A DNA stretch of 64,000 nt from Bacteroidota bacterium (GCA_016702705.1 JADJDM010000023.1:1-64000); one strand, 5' to 3'; shown: positions 39,102 through 49,314, counted from the first letter of the stretch. Translations and numbers: made by a program. The notes: a model not told the origin generated them from the letters alone.

Positions 39102-39570
39102 ATGAAAGCATCGTTAATTATTCTTTTCCCATTCATCACTTCATTTGTATTTGCACAAAAGGTAAAAAATGCCTGCCGACTTTAGGTTAGAATATAAATA
39201 CAATGCAGGCATGGTTCAATTGCGCGAAGACTTAAAATTGTTTAGCGGCAATGGAACTTACAAAGCTTTTGAAAACGGAAAAGATTTTGATATTAAGTTT
39301 ACTAGTAAAAACAAAGTCGAAATTCAAGAGCTACATGGAAAGCTTAGTGCTTGCGGTTTTTTTGGGCTTAGCTTAAAAGCTGACGAAAGATACTTAGACC
39401 CAAAAGCAGATATAAAAGATAAGGGTAGCAAAACAATTTATGTTGTTGCTGGCGCTAAGCATTATTTTTTATCCGAAGATGATATTGCAGGTATGGATAA
39501 AGACCAAGCTGCTGTTGCTAAAAAAGCATTTGAAATTGTACAGGAATTTACAAAGGCAAAACGTAAATAG
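39102..39570 (+). CDS. Secreted hypothetical protein, one frameshift
   Basis: The signal peptide MKASLIILFPFITSFVFAQ starts at the ATG at 39102. The main frame begins at 39169, in a different phase. Adding one A to the six-A run 39164-39169 joins them as QKVKKMPADFRLEYKY. The joined protein has about 156 residues, beta-rich then helical. It is convergent with the lipoprotein gene at 39580. Function unknown. Confidence 0.7.
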
Positions 39571-39579
39571 TTTAAAAAA

Positions 39580-40593
39580 CTACTTCTTATCAAAAATAAG
39601 CACATTACTATCACAACACTCGCCCCAAAAGATTTCGAGTTCGAAGGTGTTGTTAAAGGGGAAATAAGTTAGTATCATATTGTCCTCGGTAACAATATCA
39701 AAACTTCCCTTTAAGGTTTGTGTAAAGCTAATTTTATCCTTAGCAATTAATATGTATTTATTTTCGTACTTAATTGTATCTGGCGAAAGATATGAAATAC
39801 GCTCATGCATCTTTGTTTTATCTGTTTGCTTAATGCTGTAATCCATACCTTTTGCTGTGTAAGGACTTTTAACTAGCTCAATTAAACCTGCATAAACGTG
39901 AACATCCATGTTGTCATCAACTACTACCCTTAAATTATTTAATAGTTCTAAATCTTTCTCGGTTAATTTAATCGTGGTTCCTTCGCGCTCTCCTCCAACA
40001 TTGCTTGAGCTAACCGATAGCCATTTACCCTTTTCTAAATAGGTATCAAACATGGCGTTTGCTCCTACACTACCTGAAATGGAACGTAAGTAATATTGTC
40101 CCATTGCATTACTAAGCACATCTGCTTTTGTTTGCATAGATGCTATACTTGTTTGCGAAACGTTAAAAGGCATACTTTTGCTATTATCTGCTTTGCTCCA
40201 TGTTCCAGTAAATTTATTATTTGCAATTTTCCCTTTAAACACTCCTGTTACAGTTCCTTTATTTATTTCGGGCATATCAATAGATCCATCTTCTAATACA
40301 CTTCCATTTAACCAAATTTTTGTTCCCTTGTTTTTGTAAGAATAATAACCACCAATGCTGTTACCAACTTTAATTAGTTGCATCGTAATCTCATACTTAT
40401 CATTTATGCTTCCTTCATAGCTTGCTGTAAAATCATTTAGCGCACCCAACACAACCGAATCAGGGATAGAGGGAAAATCACTTAAGCTATCAGGGTTAAT
40501 TACTGTAGTAGTTTCAGCTTGCTCATTTGTTTGGTTTCCGCATGAGGTGAAAATTGCAATTGCGAATAAAAAAAGACAGGTTCTAAATTTCAT
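39580..40593 (-). CDS. Hypothetical lipoprotein
   Basis: A 337-residue protein, lipobox AIFTSC. The section about residues 48-140 repeats a lipocalin/META-like pattern (ITMQLIKVGNSIGGYYSYK, GTVTGVFKGKIANNKFTGTW). The remainder is unassigned. Near-abutting convergent neighbour at 39570. Confidence 0.65.
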   Translation of the reverse strand: MKFRTCLFLFAIAIFTSCGNQTNEQAETTTVINPDSLSDFPSIPDSVVLGALNDFTASYEGSINDKYEITMQLIKVGNSIGGYYSYKNKGTKIWLNGSVLEDGSIDMPEINKGTVTGVFKGKIANNKFTGTWSKADNSKSMPFNVSQTSIASMQTKADVLSNAMGQYYLRSISGSVGANAMFDTYLEKGKWLSVSSSNVGGEREGTTIKLTEKDLELLNNLRVVVDDNMDVHVYAGLIELVKSPYTAKGMDYSIKQTDKTKMHERISYLSPDTIKYENKYILIAKDKISFTQTLKGSFDIVTEDNMILTYFPFNNTFELEIFWGECCDSNVLIFDKK

Positions 40594-40658
40594 ATTAATA
40601 ATTTGAATACTAAATTATTGGAAATAATTGAACGGGCAATAAAAAAGAGAGCTCTCCC

Positions 40659-41042
40659 CTACTTCGTAATCATATCAACAAAAAACATATCGGCAGGCGA
40701 TATTTTGTATTCCTTTAATTTACTTGGTTTCACAAAACAATACTCATCATGATCGGTTAACTTAAAGGTAGCAGTAACAAAATCACAGTGGTAGGCAAAC
40801 AGTTGAATAGTGAAGGTATCATAATTATGTACGTGTTTACCAAGTAATTTGCCCAGTTGCACTTCCATCCCTAGTTCTTCGCGTAGCTCACGCACTAGTG
40901 CTTGCTCTGCAAACTCTTCGTGCTCAATCTTTCCACCAGGGAATTCCCAATGACCAGCCATTGCTTTGCCTTCCATTTTTTTTGCAATAAAAACTTTATC
41001 GCCTTGCCAAATAATACCACACACTACTTTTATAATCTTCAT
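40659..41042 (-). CDS. NUDIX hydrolase, MutT-like
   Basis: A 127-residue protein with NUDIX box GGKIEHEEFAEQALVRELRE followed by ELGMEV (residues about 36-62), all catalytic Glu present. WEFPGGKIEHEE is the MutT-type start, so 8-oxo-dGTP or a related oxidised nucleotide is the probable substrate. Inferred role: removal of mutagenic nucleotides. Confidence 0.88.
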   Translation of the reverse strand: MKIIKVVCGIIWQGDKVFIAKKMEGKAMAGHWEFPGGKIEHEEFAEQALVRELREELGMEVQLGKLLGKHVHNYDTFTIQLFAYHCDFVTATFKLTDHDEYCFVKPSKLKEYKISPADMFFVDMITK

Positions 41043-41133
41043 ACAATCAAAATCTATTTTAAAAATACGAAATCAAAACTGGTTTTGCTAATTATTTATT
41101 TGATTAAATAAGCTAATTTCATTATTCTCCTAA

Positions 41134-41256
41134 GCATACCAAAAAGACTTAGACTCAGCCTACAAACTAAACGGGGCAAAACCTATAGGATTTGGTATTG
41201 GCTATAACTTTAAGGATAAGAACAGTAATTTTATGATTGCTGAGAAGGTGAAGTGA
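41134..41256 (+). pseudogene. Orphan C-terminal gene remnant
   Basis: An open frame of 40 codons after TAA, without start codon, reads YQKDLDSAYKLNGAKPIGF, GIGYNF and then MIAEKVK before the stop. It resembles the C-terminal end of a secreted outer-membrane-type protein. The rest of the gene is missing. The segment carries an ACGGGGCA motif (41171-41178). Confidence 0.4.
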
Positions 41257-41273
41257 GTATTTTTCTTTTAAGC

Positions 41274-42191
41274 TTATATAATTATCAACAAAGCTATAAA
41301 TCCAGCCGCAGCAGCATATGTACCAAAAATCCTGTATGGCATAGACTTTCGATACCTGTAGTCTTTGAAAAACTCTTTTTTTAGAAGGTCATAACCTTGG
41401 ACTTCCTTGAGTTTCTTTACAAGCTCTTTGTCATAGTCAACTGCAAAGTAAATAAATGTCTTACTACTCGGAAAGTCTTGTAATAACTTATAAAAGTTTT
41501 CAGGATTTGAATTAACCATCTGATAAACTGCCTTATCAAAATAACCACTTCGAGGTTTGTAGTCAATGGGTAATTTACTTAAACTATCTTTCAATACTGG
41601 GTAACTTCCTTGTCCTACATTATCTAAAATGAAATTTGTGGTTTTTGTAAAAGCGTTTTGGTTTTTAGAAATGCTATCAAATACTACAACTATTTCTTTG
41701 TCAATTTGTTGAACAAATTCGTTATGATTAACAGATTTATTGGCTTGCTTTTCCCATGCGATATATCCGTTTCTAAAAGTGAAACGATTTAAAGGAAACT
41801 CACTATTTAATTTGTGACTTAAGTCAATATAGCTTTTCAAACAATAGGCATTATTCAATTCTGTGTTTACTTTTAGTTCGCTTTCTGGTTCTAGCTGGAA
41901 CTGTTTTCCATTGTTGGCAATTAATGTATAAAACGCTTTATTCTTTAACAATGTATAGAATTTCCCCTTAAACTCACTTTCTGTTATAAAAACTAATGTG
42001 TCTGTTTGGATTATAGATGGAGCAACTCCTGCTTTATCATAAAACCTACCCATTTTATAAACTTTAACATTGTCGCTACCTAATTCTAAATAGTGAAGAT
42101 TTTTCTTGTCATTGGTTTTCAAAAATGTAGAATTCTGTCCGGAAATTTGAAGCGAAGTAAGGATGCTCAATATTAAAATTAATAACTTCAT
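41274..42191 (-). CDS. Hypothetical protein with signal peptide and C-terminal membrane helix
   Basis: A 305-residue protein with signal peptide (cleavage near LQISGQ), a soluble middle region with no recognised motif and a hydrophobic C-terminus (FGTYAAAAGFIALLIII). It is predicted to be periplasm-facing and anchored in the inner membrane. It follows the L,D-transpeptidase gene on the same strand, 63 bases downstream. Confidence 0.6.
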   Translation of the reverse strand: MKLLILILSILTSLQISGQNSTFLKTNDKKNLHYLELGSDNVKVYKMGRFYDKAGVAPSIIQTDTLVFITESEFKGKFYTLLKNKAFYTLIANNGKQFQLEPESELKVNTELNNAYCLKSYIDLSHKLNSEFPLNRFTFRNGYIAWEKQANKSVNHNEFVQQIDKEIVVVFDSISKNQNAFTKTTNFILDNVGQGSYPVLKDSLSKLPIDYKPRSGYFDKAVYQMVNSNPENFYKLLQDFPSSKTFIYFAVDYDKELVKKLKEVQGYDLLKKEFFKDYRYRKSMPYRIFGTYAAAAGFIALLIII

Positions 42192-42254
42192 GCTCTTATT
42201 TTATAGCTTCAATTAACGATTTTCTTGTTTAAATATAGGGAAGAAGATTAAACT

Positions 42255-43016
42255 CTACTTAAAAACATAATTCCCCTTAGCATCAACACTTACGCTAAAC
42301 TTATTTTTATTTTTCTCAAATAAATCATAACCTGTTTTTAAGTTTTTCCAAAAATCGATTAAATCTTTTGAGTAGGATGCTTCTAGTTTTTTCATGTTTT
42401 CATCACTTAACTTGCAAGGGAAAGCATCTACTTTAACATTATTGCCTGCGGCTTTACTTTCTAAACACAGAATATACAATTCTTTAATTTTATCATCCGT
42501 AATGGGTATGCAACCAATGGTAACACAATTGCCGTGTATCATAATTGCCCCTCCTAAAGGTTTCTTTCCTTTTTTAGCATCTGCTTGATTTGGATAATTT
42601 ACACGCATCGATAAATAATAACTACTAGTTGGATTAAACAAATCAATTGAATAAAAACCCTCTGGCACTTGACCATCACCTTCATGTCGCTTTGGACCAA
42701 GTTCACCCGAACTTTCGCAAATATCATAATCGATTAAATGTGTGTATTGAATAGATGCTTTGTTTTTAACCCAAATTTCTAATTTCTTTTCTTGCTTAAA
42801 TGCACGAATAAGTATTTCGTAATTTGCGGGGTCAATTTTTTTATCTTCCAACAATTTCTTCATTTGTGGCCACTTTTCGGTATAGGCCGTTTTTACTTTT
42901 TTGCTTTTTATTTGGGTTGCCTTTAAACTTGCCTGTGCAAAAAGGCTTGAAACACCTGTTAATAGGAAAAGGAAAGATGTTAACAGGATGATTTTTGAAA
43001 ACTTTGAAAGTGTCAT
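42255..43016 (-). CDS. L,D-transpeptidase catalytic (YkuD) domain protein
   Basis: A 253-residue exported protein. The YkuD motif is IMIHGNCVTIGCIPITDD with the catalytic Cys in IGCIP and the conserved His in IHG. SSYYLSMRVNYPN and the EGFYSI strand complete the core. Predicted to cross-link peptidoglycan or attach lipoproteins, YafK/ErfK type. It is divergent from the DivIC-like gene. Confidence 0.85.
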   Translation of the reverse strand: MTLSKFSKIILLTSFLFLLTGVSSLFAQASLKATQIKSKKVKTAYTEKWPQMKKLLEDKKIDPANYEILIRAFKQEKKLEIWVKNKASIQYTHLIDYDICESSGELGPKRHEGDGQVPEGFYSIDLFNPTSSYYLSMRVNYPNQADAKKGKKPLGGAIMIHGNCVTIGCIPITDDKIKELYILCLESKAAGNNVKVDAFPCKLSDENMKKLEASYSKDLIDFWKNLKTGYDLFEKNKNKFSVSVDAKGNYVFK

Positions 43017-43087
43017 AACGAATAAAGGTTTTTGTATAGTAATTTTACAATTATTATTCCATTTTACACAAAGGAAATATTATTTTA

Positions 43088-43378
43088 ATGAAAAAGGTTT
43101 TAAACATTTTAAAAAACAAATACCTAATCACAGTTGTAGCTTTAGCTGTGTGGGTTTCCTTTTTCGATAAAAACGATATTTCGGCTCAGATGGATTTGAG
43201 CAACAAAGTAAAAAAGCTGCAAGCAGAGCGCGATTATTATTTGGAAGCAATTAAAACCAACCGAAATAAAATTAACGAATTGCAAACCGATTCGAAAAGC
43301 CTTGAAAAATTTGCTCGCGAAAATTACTTGATGAAAAAAGAGAATGAGGATGTATTCGTTATTGTTACTCAGAAATAA
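43088..43378 (+). CDS. Septum formation initiator family protein (FtsB/DivIC-like)
   Basis: A 96-residue bitopic protein with a membrane segment followed by a coiled coil (LSNKVKKLQAERDYYLEAIK) and the FARENYLMKKENEDVFVI end typical of Bacteroidota FtsB/DivIC. Predicted divisome component with FtsL/FtsQ. It is followed 6 bases later by the cysteine-cluster gene on the same strand. Confidence 0.85.
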   Translation: MKKVLNILKNKYLITVVALAVWVSFFDKNDISAQMDLSNKVKKLQAERDYYLEAIKTNRNKINELQTDSKSLEKFARENYLMKKENEDVFVIVTQK

Positions 43379-43384
43379 GCATCA

Positions 43385-43873
43385 ATGAACCTCGAACAAT
43401 TTCGCGAAAAAGCTGAAAAGAACAAAGCCGACAATAAACAATTCCTTTCTAAATTAAAGAAAAAAAATCCTCGTAAACTCGACGAACATTTTCATGATTT
43501 ACATGAAGAAGTGTTTGAAGAAATAGATTGTTTAACATGTGCTAATTGTTGCAAAACAACGAGTCCAGTTTTTAAACAAAAAGATATTGAAGCCATTTCA
43601 AAGCGTTTAAAAATGAAACCTTCTGCTTTTATTGATAAGTACCTACATATAGATTCGGATAGTGATTACGTTTTAAACACTGCTCCTTGCGCCTTTTTAG
43701 ATCACGAAAACTACTGTATGATTTATGAAGATAGACCAACAGCTTGCAGAGAATATCCGCATACAGATAGAAAAAAGATGTTTCAGTTATTAGACCTCAC
43801 ACAAAAAAACACCTTAGTTTGCCCCGCTGTATTGGAAATTGTTGAGCGTTTGAAGAAAATTGAGATTAGGTAA
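43385..43873 (+). CDS. YkgJ family cysteine cluster protein
   Basis: A 162-residue protein with cysteines CLTCANCC, then CAFL and CMIYEDRPTACREYPH, the YkgJ/zinc-iron-chelating pattern. A metal cluster is likely; biological role unknown. Cotranscribed with the DivIC-like gene. Confidence 0.85.
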   Translation: MNLEQFREKAEKNKADNKQFLSKLKKKNPRKLDEHFHDLHEEVFEEIDCLTCANCCKTTSPVFKQKDIEAISKRLKMKPSAFIDKYLHIDSDSDYVLNTAPCAFLDHENYCMIYEDRPTACREYPHTDRKKMFQLLDLTQKNTLVCPAVLEIVERLKKIEIR

Positions 43874-44845
43874 TTAGTACTTAATAAATTTTAGTTCGCT
43901 AATTTTTAAATCTTCCAAACCAACTTCTTTGCGTTTAATGTTCACAGTATTAATATCTTCAATTGGGTAATACAGCATTTCGTAATTGTTAGTATACGCA
44001 AATTGAGTTCCATATACCTGCGGTAATTTATGAGCAATTTTAACTTTATCTACAAAAAAGGAAACATCTTTTTTATCAAGAATTCCCTTTTGCCCCGCTG
44101 CAACAATTAAATCGTAGTACTTGTCTTTTATTTCGATGCCATACGAACTAATGATAAAAAAAAGAGTGGTGTGCTCCTCGCCTACCATCTCTTTTGAAGG
44201 ATAGCCAAATTTTTTAATAATCAAATCCATTCTACTAAAAATACTCGAATCGTTGGCAGCTTCTATTTTTTTAATGCGTTGATATTGCCAAGTTGCCTTG
44301 CCATAGTTTCGGGTAATGTATGTAATGGAGTCGTTCCATTTATAAAAATCGTTATATAAGCCTTTAATTACCTTTACTAATGAATCGTTAAATTGTGGTG
44401 TATCGGTAGTTTTAAAAAGAACAACATTTTTAATCTCACCCATTTCATAATATTCCATTTTACTTAACTCGCCTTTAATTGTGTAACATTTCCATTCGCC
44501 GGTAAAATAAAATCGATAGAGTGTATCTAATAAAATCAGTTTAGCATTCCCTTTTCTAAGCACTTCGCCCGAAGGATAGTAATAGGTAACTTTTACCTTT
44601 TTACGTTTGTATATTTCCTTCTTTTCAATATCACCGTTAGGAGTATAATGATACCATTTACCAACCTGTCTGCCATTTTTATATTTACCCTTTACTTGAG
44701 GTTTTGCCCGAGTTTCATCATAATACGTAACCCAATAACCACTGCGCTGCTTGTTTTTATATTTGTTTTGCGAATAGCCAAAAAAGCTGGTCATTACCAA
44801 ACAAATTAGGATGTAACTTTTAAGATATTTTAAGTTATAAATCAT
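43874..44845 (-). CDS. MORN-repeat-like secreted protein (YwqK antitoxin-type)
   Basis: A 323-residue protein with signal peptide (cleavage near FFGYSQ). Repeats KGKYKNGRQVGKWYHYTPNG and YYYPSGEVLRKGNAK have the MORN/YwqK pattern; the C-terminal half is unassigned. The stop abuts the convergent YkgJ gene. Confidence 0.65.
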   Translation of the reverse strand: MIYNLKYLKSYILICLVMTSFFGYSQNKYKNKQRSGYWVTYYDETRAKPQVKGKYKNGRQVGKWYHYTPNGDIEKKEIYKRKKVKVTYYYPSGEVLRKGNAKLILLDTLYRFYFTGEWKCYTIKGELSKMEYYEMGEIKNVVLFKTTDTPQFNDSLVKVIKGLYNDFYKWNDSITYITRNYGKATWQYQRIKKIEAANDSSIFSRMDLIIKKFGYPSKEMVGEEHTTLFFIISSYGIEIKDKYYDLIVAAGQKGILDKKDVSFFVDKVKIAHKLPQVYGTQFAYTNNYEMLYYPIEDINTVNIKRKEVGLEDLKISELKFIKY

Positions 44846-44919
44846 ACAATTTTACCTAACAAATGTAACGATTCAAAGAATAACTCTTATCTTACAATAC
44901 AATTTTTAAAACATTTTTT

Positions 44920-47046
44920 ATGTTCAAATTTCGTTATCAACTAGTGCCTACTTTGTTTTTGGTATGCACCTCATTTATACTTTCAGCACAAAAAAAATAC
45001 AATTCCTTATTTTGGGAAATATCAGGTAATGGTTTAAGCAAGCCTAGTTACTTGTATGGAACCATGCATGTTAGCAATAAAGTTGCATTTCATTTAAGTG
45101 ATTCGTTTTTTATTGCAATAAAAAATGTGGATGTAGTTGCTTTAGAAAGCAATCCTGAAAACTGGATGAAGGAATTATACGATGAACCTCAAAATGAAAT
45201 GAGTATTTCTAAAAATCTTCCGCAAAATGCGAGTTCGTTTTATAAGAATGGCTTTTACCTTAATATTCCCGAAAATAAAGATTTAAAAGGTGTTTTAAAA
45301 TACTACCCTCAAATTGTAAATAATTTGCTTTACAGAAAAAGAGAAGGACAAGATAATTTTGAAGAGAATACGTATTTAGATTTGTTCATCATGCAAAGCG
45401 GTCGCAAATACGGAAAAGAAATTGCAAGTTTAGAAAACTATAAACATTCTCAAATGCTTGTTGATAAAGCAAGTGAAAGCATTGATGAAAATGAGGAAGA
45501 TCAAATATCATGGAGCAAAAAGAGTAAGATTTTAAAAGGAATGACCTACTCTGATATTGTTGAAGATGCTTATCGCAAAGGTGATTTGGACTTTATGGAT
45601 TCGATTGCTAAGGTATTTTATCCATCTAAAAACTATAATAAATATATGCTCGAAATTCGTAATGAAATTATGGTGAAAGGCATGGATAGCATTATGAAAC
45701 AAAAAAGATTGTTTACTGGTGTTGGAGCTGCTCATTTACCTGGAGATAAAGGTGTAATTAATATGCTAATTAAACTTGGGTATAAAGTACGACCGATATT
45801 TTTAAACAGTGAACTAGAAAGCAAGTATAAAGAAGAAGTGGAGAAAATAAATTTCCCTGTTGCAGTTTCAACTTACAGCGACCCAGATAGTTTGTTTAGC
45901 GTTGAAGTGCCAGGTAAAATGCATGAAATAGCAAGAACAAAATCTTACAAATACTATTTTTATCCCGATATGGTGAATGGATGTTTTTATATGATAATGA
46001 CCGTTCAAAACTACAGTGCTTTGCTTGGTCAAAAACCAAGTGATTACGCCAAAAAATTGGATTCTTTATTGTTTGAAAACATACCGGGTAAAATAAATAA
46101 GAAAACTTCTTTTACAACAAGCAACGGCTTAACTGGATATCTAATAGAAAATACCACAAAACGCGGTGATCAACAGTATTATAAAATCATTTTCTCACCT
46201 ACACAACTTATTATTGCTAAGGTAAATGGAAATGCAGAATACGCTAAAGGTGCTGAAGCACAGCGTTTTTTAAATTCACTTAAAATTAACGACCAAAGAA
46301 GTAAAACTTTTGTACAACATAATTTTAATACTATTGGCGCCTCTGTTTACATGCCAAAGCACTTACAAATGCAAACAGCAAAAGATTTAGGCTATCGGAC
46401 TTTTGCCAATTACATAGCTTTGGGCTTAGATGAAAACAATAAACAATATGCTTTTTTACGCTCGGTTTATTTAGATTTTAAATATTTAGAAGAAGATACA
46501 TTTGAGTTAAATGTATTGGCCGAAAATTTTTGTAAGGAGCAAGACATGAAATTAGTTTCTAAAAAACTAGTTTTAACCAAGGACAAAAATGCTTTCTTAA
46601 CTTTTACAGCAAGCTATGGTAAGAATGAGTTTTATGGAAAAATTGTAACGGCACAACCATATTACTACATGATGCTTACCAATGCCAAAGATAAAAACTC
46701 AGAAAAGTTTTTTAATTCGCTTTCATTAAGCAATCCTACTTATACTCAGGAATTTGAAAAATACACGGATAGTACTCTCTACTTTAACGTAAACACTTTA
46801 AAATTAGCAAACAATGAGAAGAAGTTTTTAATGCCGTATGAAGCTCCTAAACCAAAACCAAACAAAAAAGAACCAGAAGCGAAAAATTATTACTTCTCTA
46901 GAACTCATTATTTTCAAGCAGTAGAGAGCAATGAATGTGTAATGGTAGAAGCCAATTGGTTTCCAAAATATAGCAATGCTGAAAGTGTGGATACGTTTTG
47001 GGTTAGAAGAGCAAGAAAATATGGTAATGGAAATGATTTGTTTTGA
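44920..47046 (+). CDS. TraB/GumN domain protein, N-terminal part of a much longer gene
   Basis: Signal peptide to about residue 24, then a TraB/GumN-like domain (YLYGTMHVSNKVAFHL, VALESNPENWM, GVGAAHLPGDKGVINML), which is linked to heme- or metal-related proteases of the Tiki family. Residues about 310-700 are beta-rich with three repeated segments. A TGA at 47044-47046 ends this frame, but the same codon phase continues with clear coding sequence (KTKLSKTKDYHEAYYTYTD), so the stop is a nonsense change or error. See the next entry. Confidence 0.8.
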   Translation: MFKFRYQLVPTLFLVCTSFILSAQKKYNSLFWEISGNGLSKPSYLYGTMHVSNKVAFHLSDSFFIAIKNVDVVALESNPENWMKELYDEPQNEMSISKNLPQNASSFYKNGFYLNIPENKDLKGVLKYYPQIVNNLLYRKREGQDNFEENTYLDLFIMQSGRKYGKEIASLENYKHSQMLVDKASESIDENEEDQISWSKKSKILKGMTYSDIVEDAYRKGDLDFMDSIAKVFYPSKNYNKYMLEIRNEIMVKGMDSIMKQKRLFTGVGAAHLPGDKGVINMLIKLGYKVRPIFLNSELESKYKEEVEKINFPVAVSTYSDPDSLFSVEVPGKMHEIARTKSYKYYFYPDMVNGCFYMIMTVQNYSALLGQKPSDYAKKLDSLLFENIPGKINKKTSFTTSNGLTGYLIENTTKRGDQQYYKIIFSPTQLIIAKVNGNAEYAKGAEAQRFLNSLKINDQRSKTFVQHNFNTIGASVYMPKHLQMQTAKDLGYRTFANYIALGLDENNKQYAFLRSVYLDFKYLEEDTFELNVLAENFCKEQDMKLVSKKLVLTKDKNAFLTFTASYGKNEFYGKIVTAQPYYYMMLTNAKDKNSEKFFNSLSLSNPTYTQEFEKYTDSTLYFNVNTLKLANNEKKFLMPYEAPKPKPNKKEPEAKNYYFSRTHYFQAVESNECVMVEANWFPKYSNAESVDTFWVRRARKYGNGNDLF

Positions 47047-48579
47047 AAAACAAAACTAAGTAAAACCAAAGATTATCATGAAGCATATTATACTTATACA
47101 GATACGAATACGAATCAATTAATTAACATGCGTGTGATTTTAAAAAACGAATTGATTTATATTTTAAGAGCAAATACAGATAGCACACGACAACACGGGA
47201 AATTTACTTCTGAATTTTTCGTTCATTTACACCAAGCGATACCGCCATTGGTAGTGGAATTTTGAATCGAAAGCAAATGTGTTTTTTAAAGACCTTTTAT
47301 AGTAAAGATAAAGCAACTAGCTTAAGTGCAAAGGAAGCAATAGAAAATAGAGACGTAGACTTTTAGCAAAGGATGATACTATTATTTTAAGAAACATTAA
47401 AGCTCCTGAATTTCATGAATTAAGCTTAAGTGCAAAAGCTAACATTATTAGAGAATTAGGATTAAGCAAACGAAAAGAAATTAGCGATGACCTAAAAAAA
47501 TTATTTGAAACATACACCGATTCAACCGACATACAATTGGTTATATTGCAAACCTTAGCCGGATTAAAAACGGAAGCCTCAACAAAAGTTTATTGGACTT
47601 GCTTATAAATGATACTCCACCGCTTTACGACAAAGAAGGCGCAATGGATATCCTTTATCCATATTTTGACTCCTTACAATTAACTAAACATTTATTTCCA
47701 CGATTACTTGATTTAACAAGGTATTCAGAATATAAAAACGCCATACACAAATTATTAGCATTTGCCGTTTCAGAAAAATAATTGACAAAGATGTTTACGC
47801 ATCATACAAACCATTTTTATACAAAGAGTGTAAAGATGAGTTAAAACGACAATTTAGTGCGGATAAAGAAGAGACCAACTACAGTCGTTATGTTGATAAT
47901 GGAATGTATGAAGACAGTAAAAGGAACCGGCAGAAAAGATGTATTTATATCTGCCAACGAACAAAGCCAAAAGTACTTTGGTAATCCTGATTTATATGCT
48001 TTATGTATGTTAATTCATCCGTTTAAAGACGAAAACATAGCGAAACAATTGCTTGATAAAATGACTAGAATAAACAATAGTCGTACTAAAGCAACGCTTA
48101 TTTCTTATTTATTAAGTGAGAACTATACTTTCCCTGATTCAGTTTTAAATTCATTGGCCGAATCAAACGAGTCGAGAACATACTGGTACAAACGTTTGGT
48201 GAAGTATGAAAAAGAAAGTTTGTTTACTAAAAAACATTTAAACCAAAAAGATTTTGCTTATGCCTTATTATTCGGAAACATGAAATTGGACGTGAAAGAA
48301 GACACTATTGTTTTTATGGAACGAAAAAAAATAAGCATTAAAAACAATAGTGGTTATGCTTATTTTACAAAGCTAAATTTAAAGATGATAATAATTACTC
48401 TATTTATGTTACAGGCTTACTTCCAATAGATGAGAAAAAAAGTAATTACAGCCGAAAACATTGGAACCGAACGTAAAGAAATAGAAAAAGGTGATAAGGA
48501 AAAAGAACTTATAGATGAAATGCTACAATCTATTAGAATGACTGGAAGAAAAAGGTTTAGTAGTGGGTCTTACTATTAA
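47047..48579 (+). pseudogene. C-terminal continuation of the TraB/GumN gene, several frameshifts
   Basis: Coding sequence continues after the TGA at 47044 through at least five frame changes to a stop at 48577-48579. Segments read RSFTPSDTAIGSGILNRKQ, then RNIKAPEFHELSLSAKANII, LLDLLINDTPPLYDKEG, DVFISANEQSQKYFGNPDL and NIGTERKEIEKGDKEK. Most breaks are fixed by one added base in short A or T runs. The helical character suggests a HEAT-like repeat region. The joined protein would be about 1220 residues. Either error-dense consensus or true decay. Confidence 0.65.
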
Positions 48580-48794
48580 GATTTAATACTAAGCGCTCCA
48601 GATGGGCATTTACTAACTGTTTCCATAATTTCTTTACTGCTAGCGTTTTCCCATTTGCACCAAGGTTGCTCTTTTGGTTTAAACACTTTGGATAAATTTT
48701 TAACGCAATTGGCAGAGTGAGAACATTTAGATGATTGCCACACAACGGTTACTTCCCCGTTTGTGTATTCCTTTTTTAAATTAGCTAAGTCCAT
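48576..48794 (-). CDS. (4Fe-4S) mono-cluster protein (Fer4_19, YjdI-like)
   Basis: A 72-residue protein with the motif VWQSSKCSHSANCVKNL, then a Cys in PWCKWE and CPSGALSI near the end. These four cysteines match the divergent 4Fe-4S mono-cluster domain. It is commonly paired with a small GNAT protein, as here. The 3' end overlaps the tail of the TraB-type gene by four bases. Confidence 0.85.
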   Translation of the reverse strand: MDLANLKKEYTNGEVTVVWQSSKCSHSANCVKNLSKVFKPKEQPWCKWENASSKEIMETVSKCPSGALSIKS

Positions 48795-48808
48795 AATTTT
48801 ATTTTTAA

Positions 48809-49086
48809 TTATAATACATCTATATATTCAGGAGTTTTATCAAACACACTTTTTGCAAAAGGACATAATGGAATTATTTTTATTCCTTTACTTCTTGCAA
48901 ACTTAACCGCCTCAGCCAGCATTAATTTACCTGCACCTTTGCCTTTAAGTATTTCCCCTACTCCAGTGTGGTCAATAATAATTCTATCAGTTCCTGCCCA
49001 TACATAAGTCATTTCGGCAACCGACTTGCCATTTACTTCAATGTAAAAGGCTCCTTTTCTCCGTTATCGTTGTGTTTTATTTCCAT
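48809..49086 (-). CDS. Small GNAT N-acetyltransferase (YjdJ-like), one frameshift
   Basis: The C-terminal half has the acetyl-CoA site GEILKGKGAGKLMLAEAV and KIIPLCPFAKSVFDKTPEY, typical of short GNAT proteins. The start at 49086 (MEIKHNDNG) is joined by adding one base to the four-T run 49055-49058, giving GAFYIEVNGKSVAEMTY. The joined length of about 92 residues suits the YjdJ type. It is 14 bases upstream of the Fe-S gene and probably functions with it. Confidence 0.8.
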
Positions 49087-49089
49087 TGA

Positions 49090-49262
49090 TAGGTTATTTT
49101 AAAGGTTAACGTTTTGCAGTTCTGAGATGGGCGGGTTTTGAAAACTCAACTGTCTACACCGACAAAAGGTTATTTAAAGATACAAAAGTTTCTGTTACAA
49201 CGTCCGTCCGCTTGCCAGTAGGTTCTGCTACTAAGTCTTAGGGGTGCACACAGCTAACATCT
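49090..49262. other. Noncoding, GC-richer spacer
   Basis: No frame of note. The composition is clearly less AT-rich than the surroundings, with local hairpins such as AGTAGGTTCTGCTACT near 49217. Together with 49590-49745 it frames the small membrane gene. Confidence 0.4.
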
Positions 49263-49314
49263 TGCTTAAGTGTACGCCTTACTTTTCAAGTATAATTATC
49301 TATATTTGTATTCG

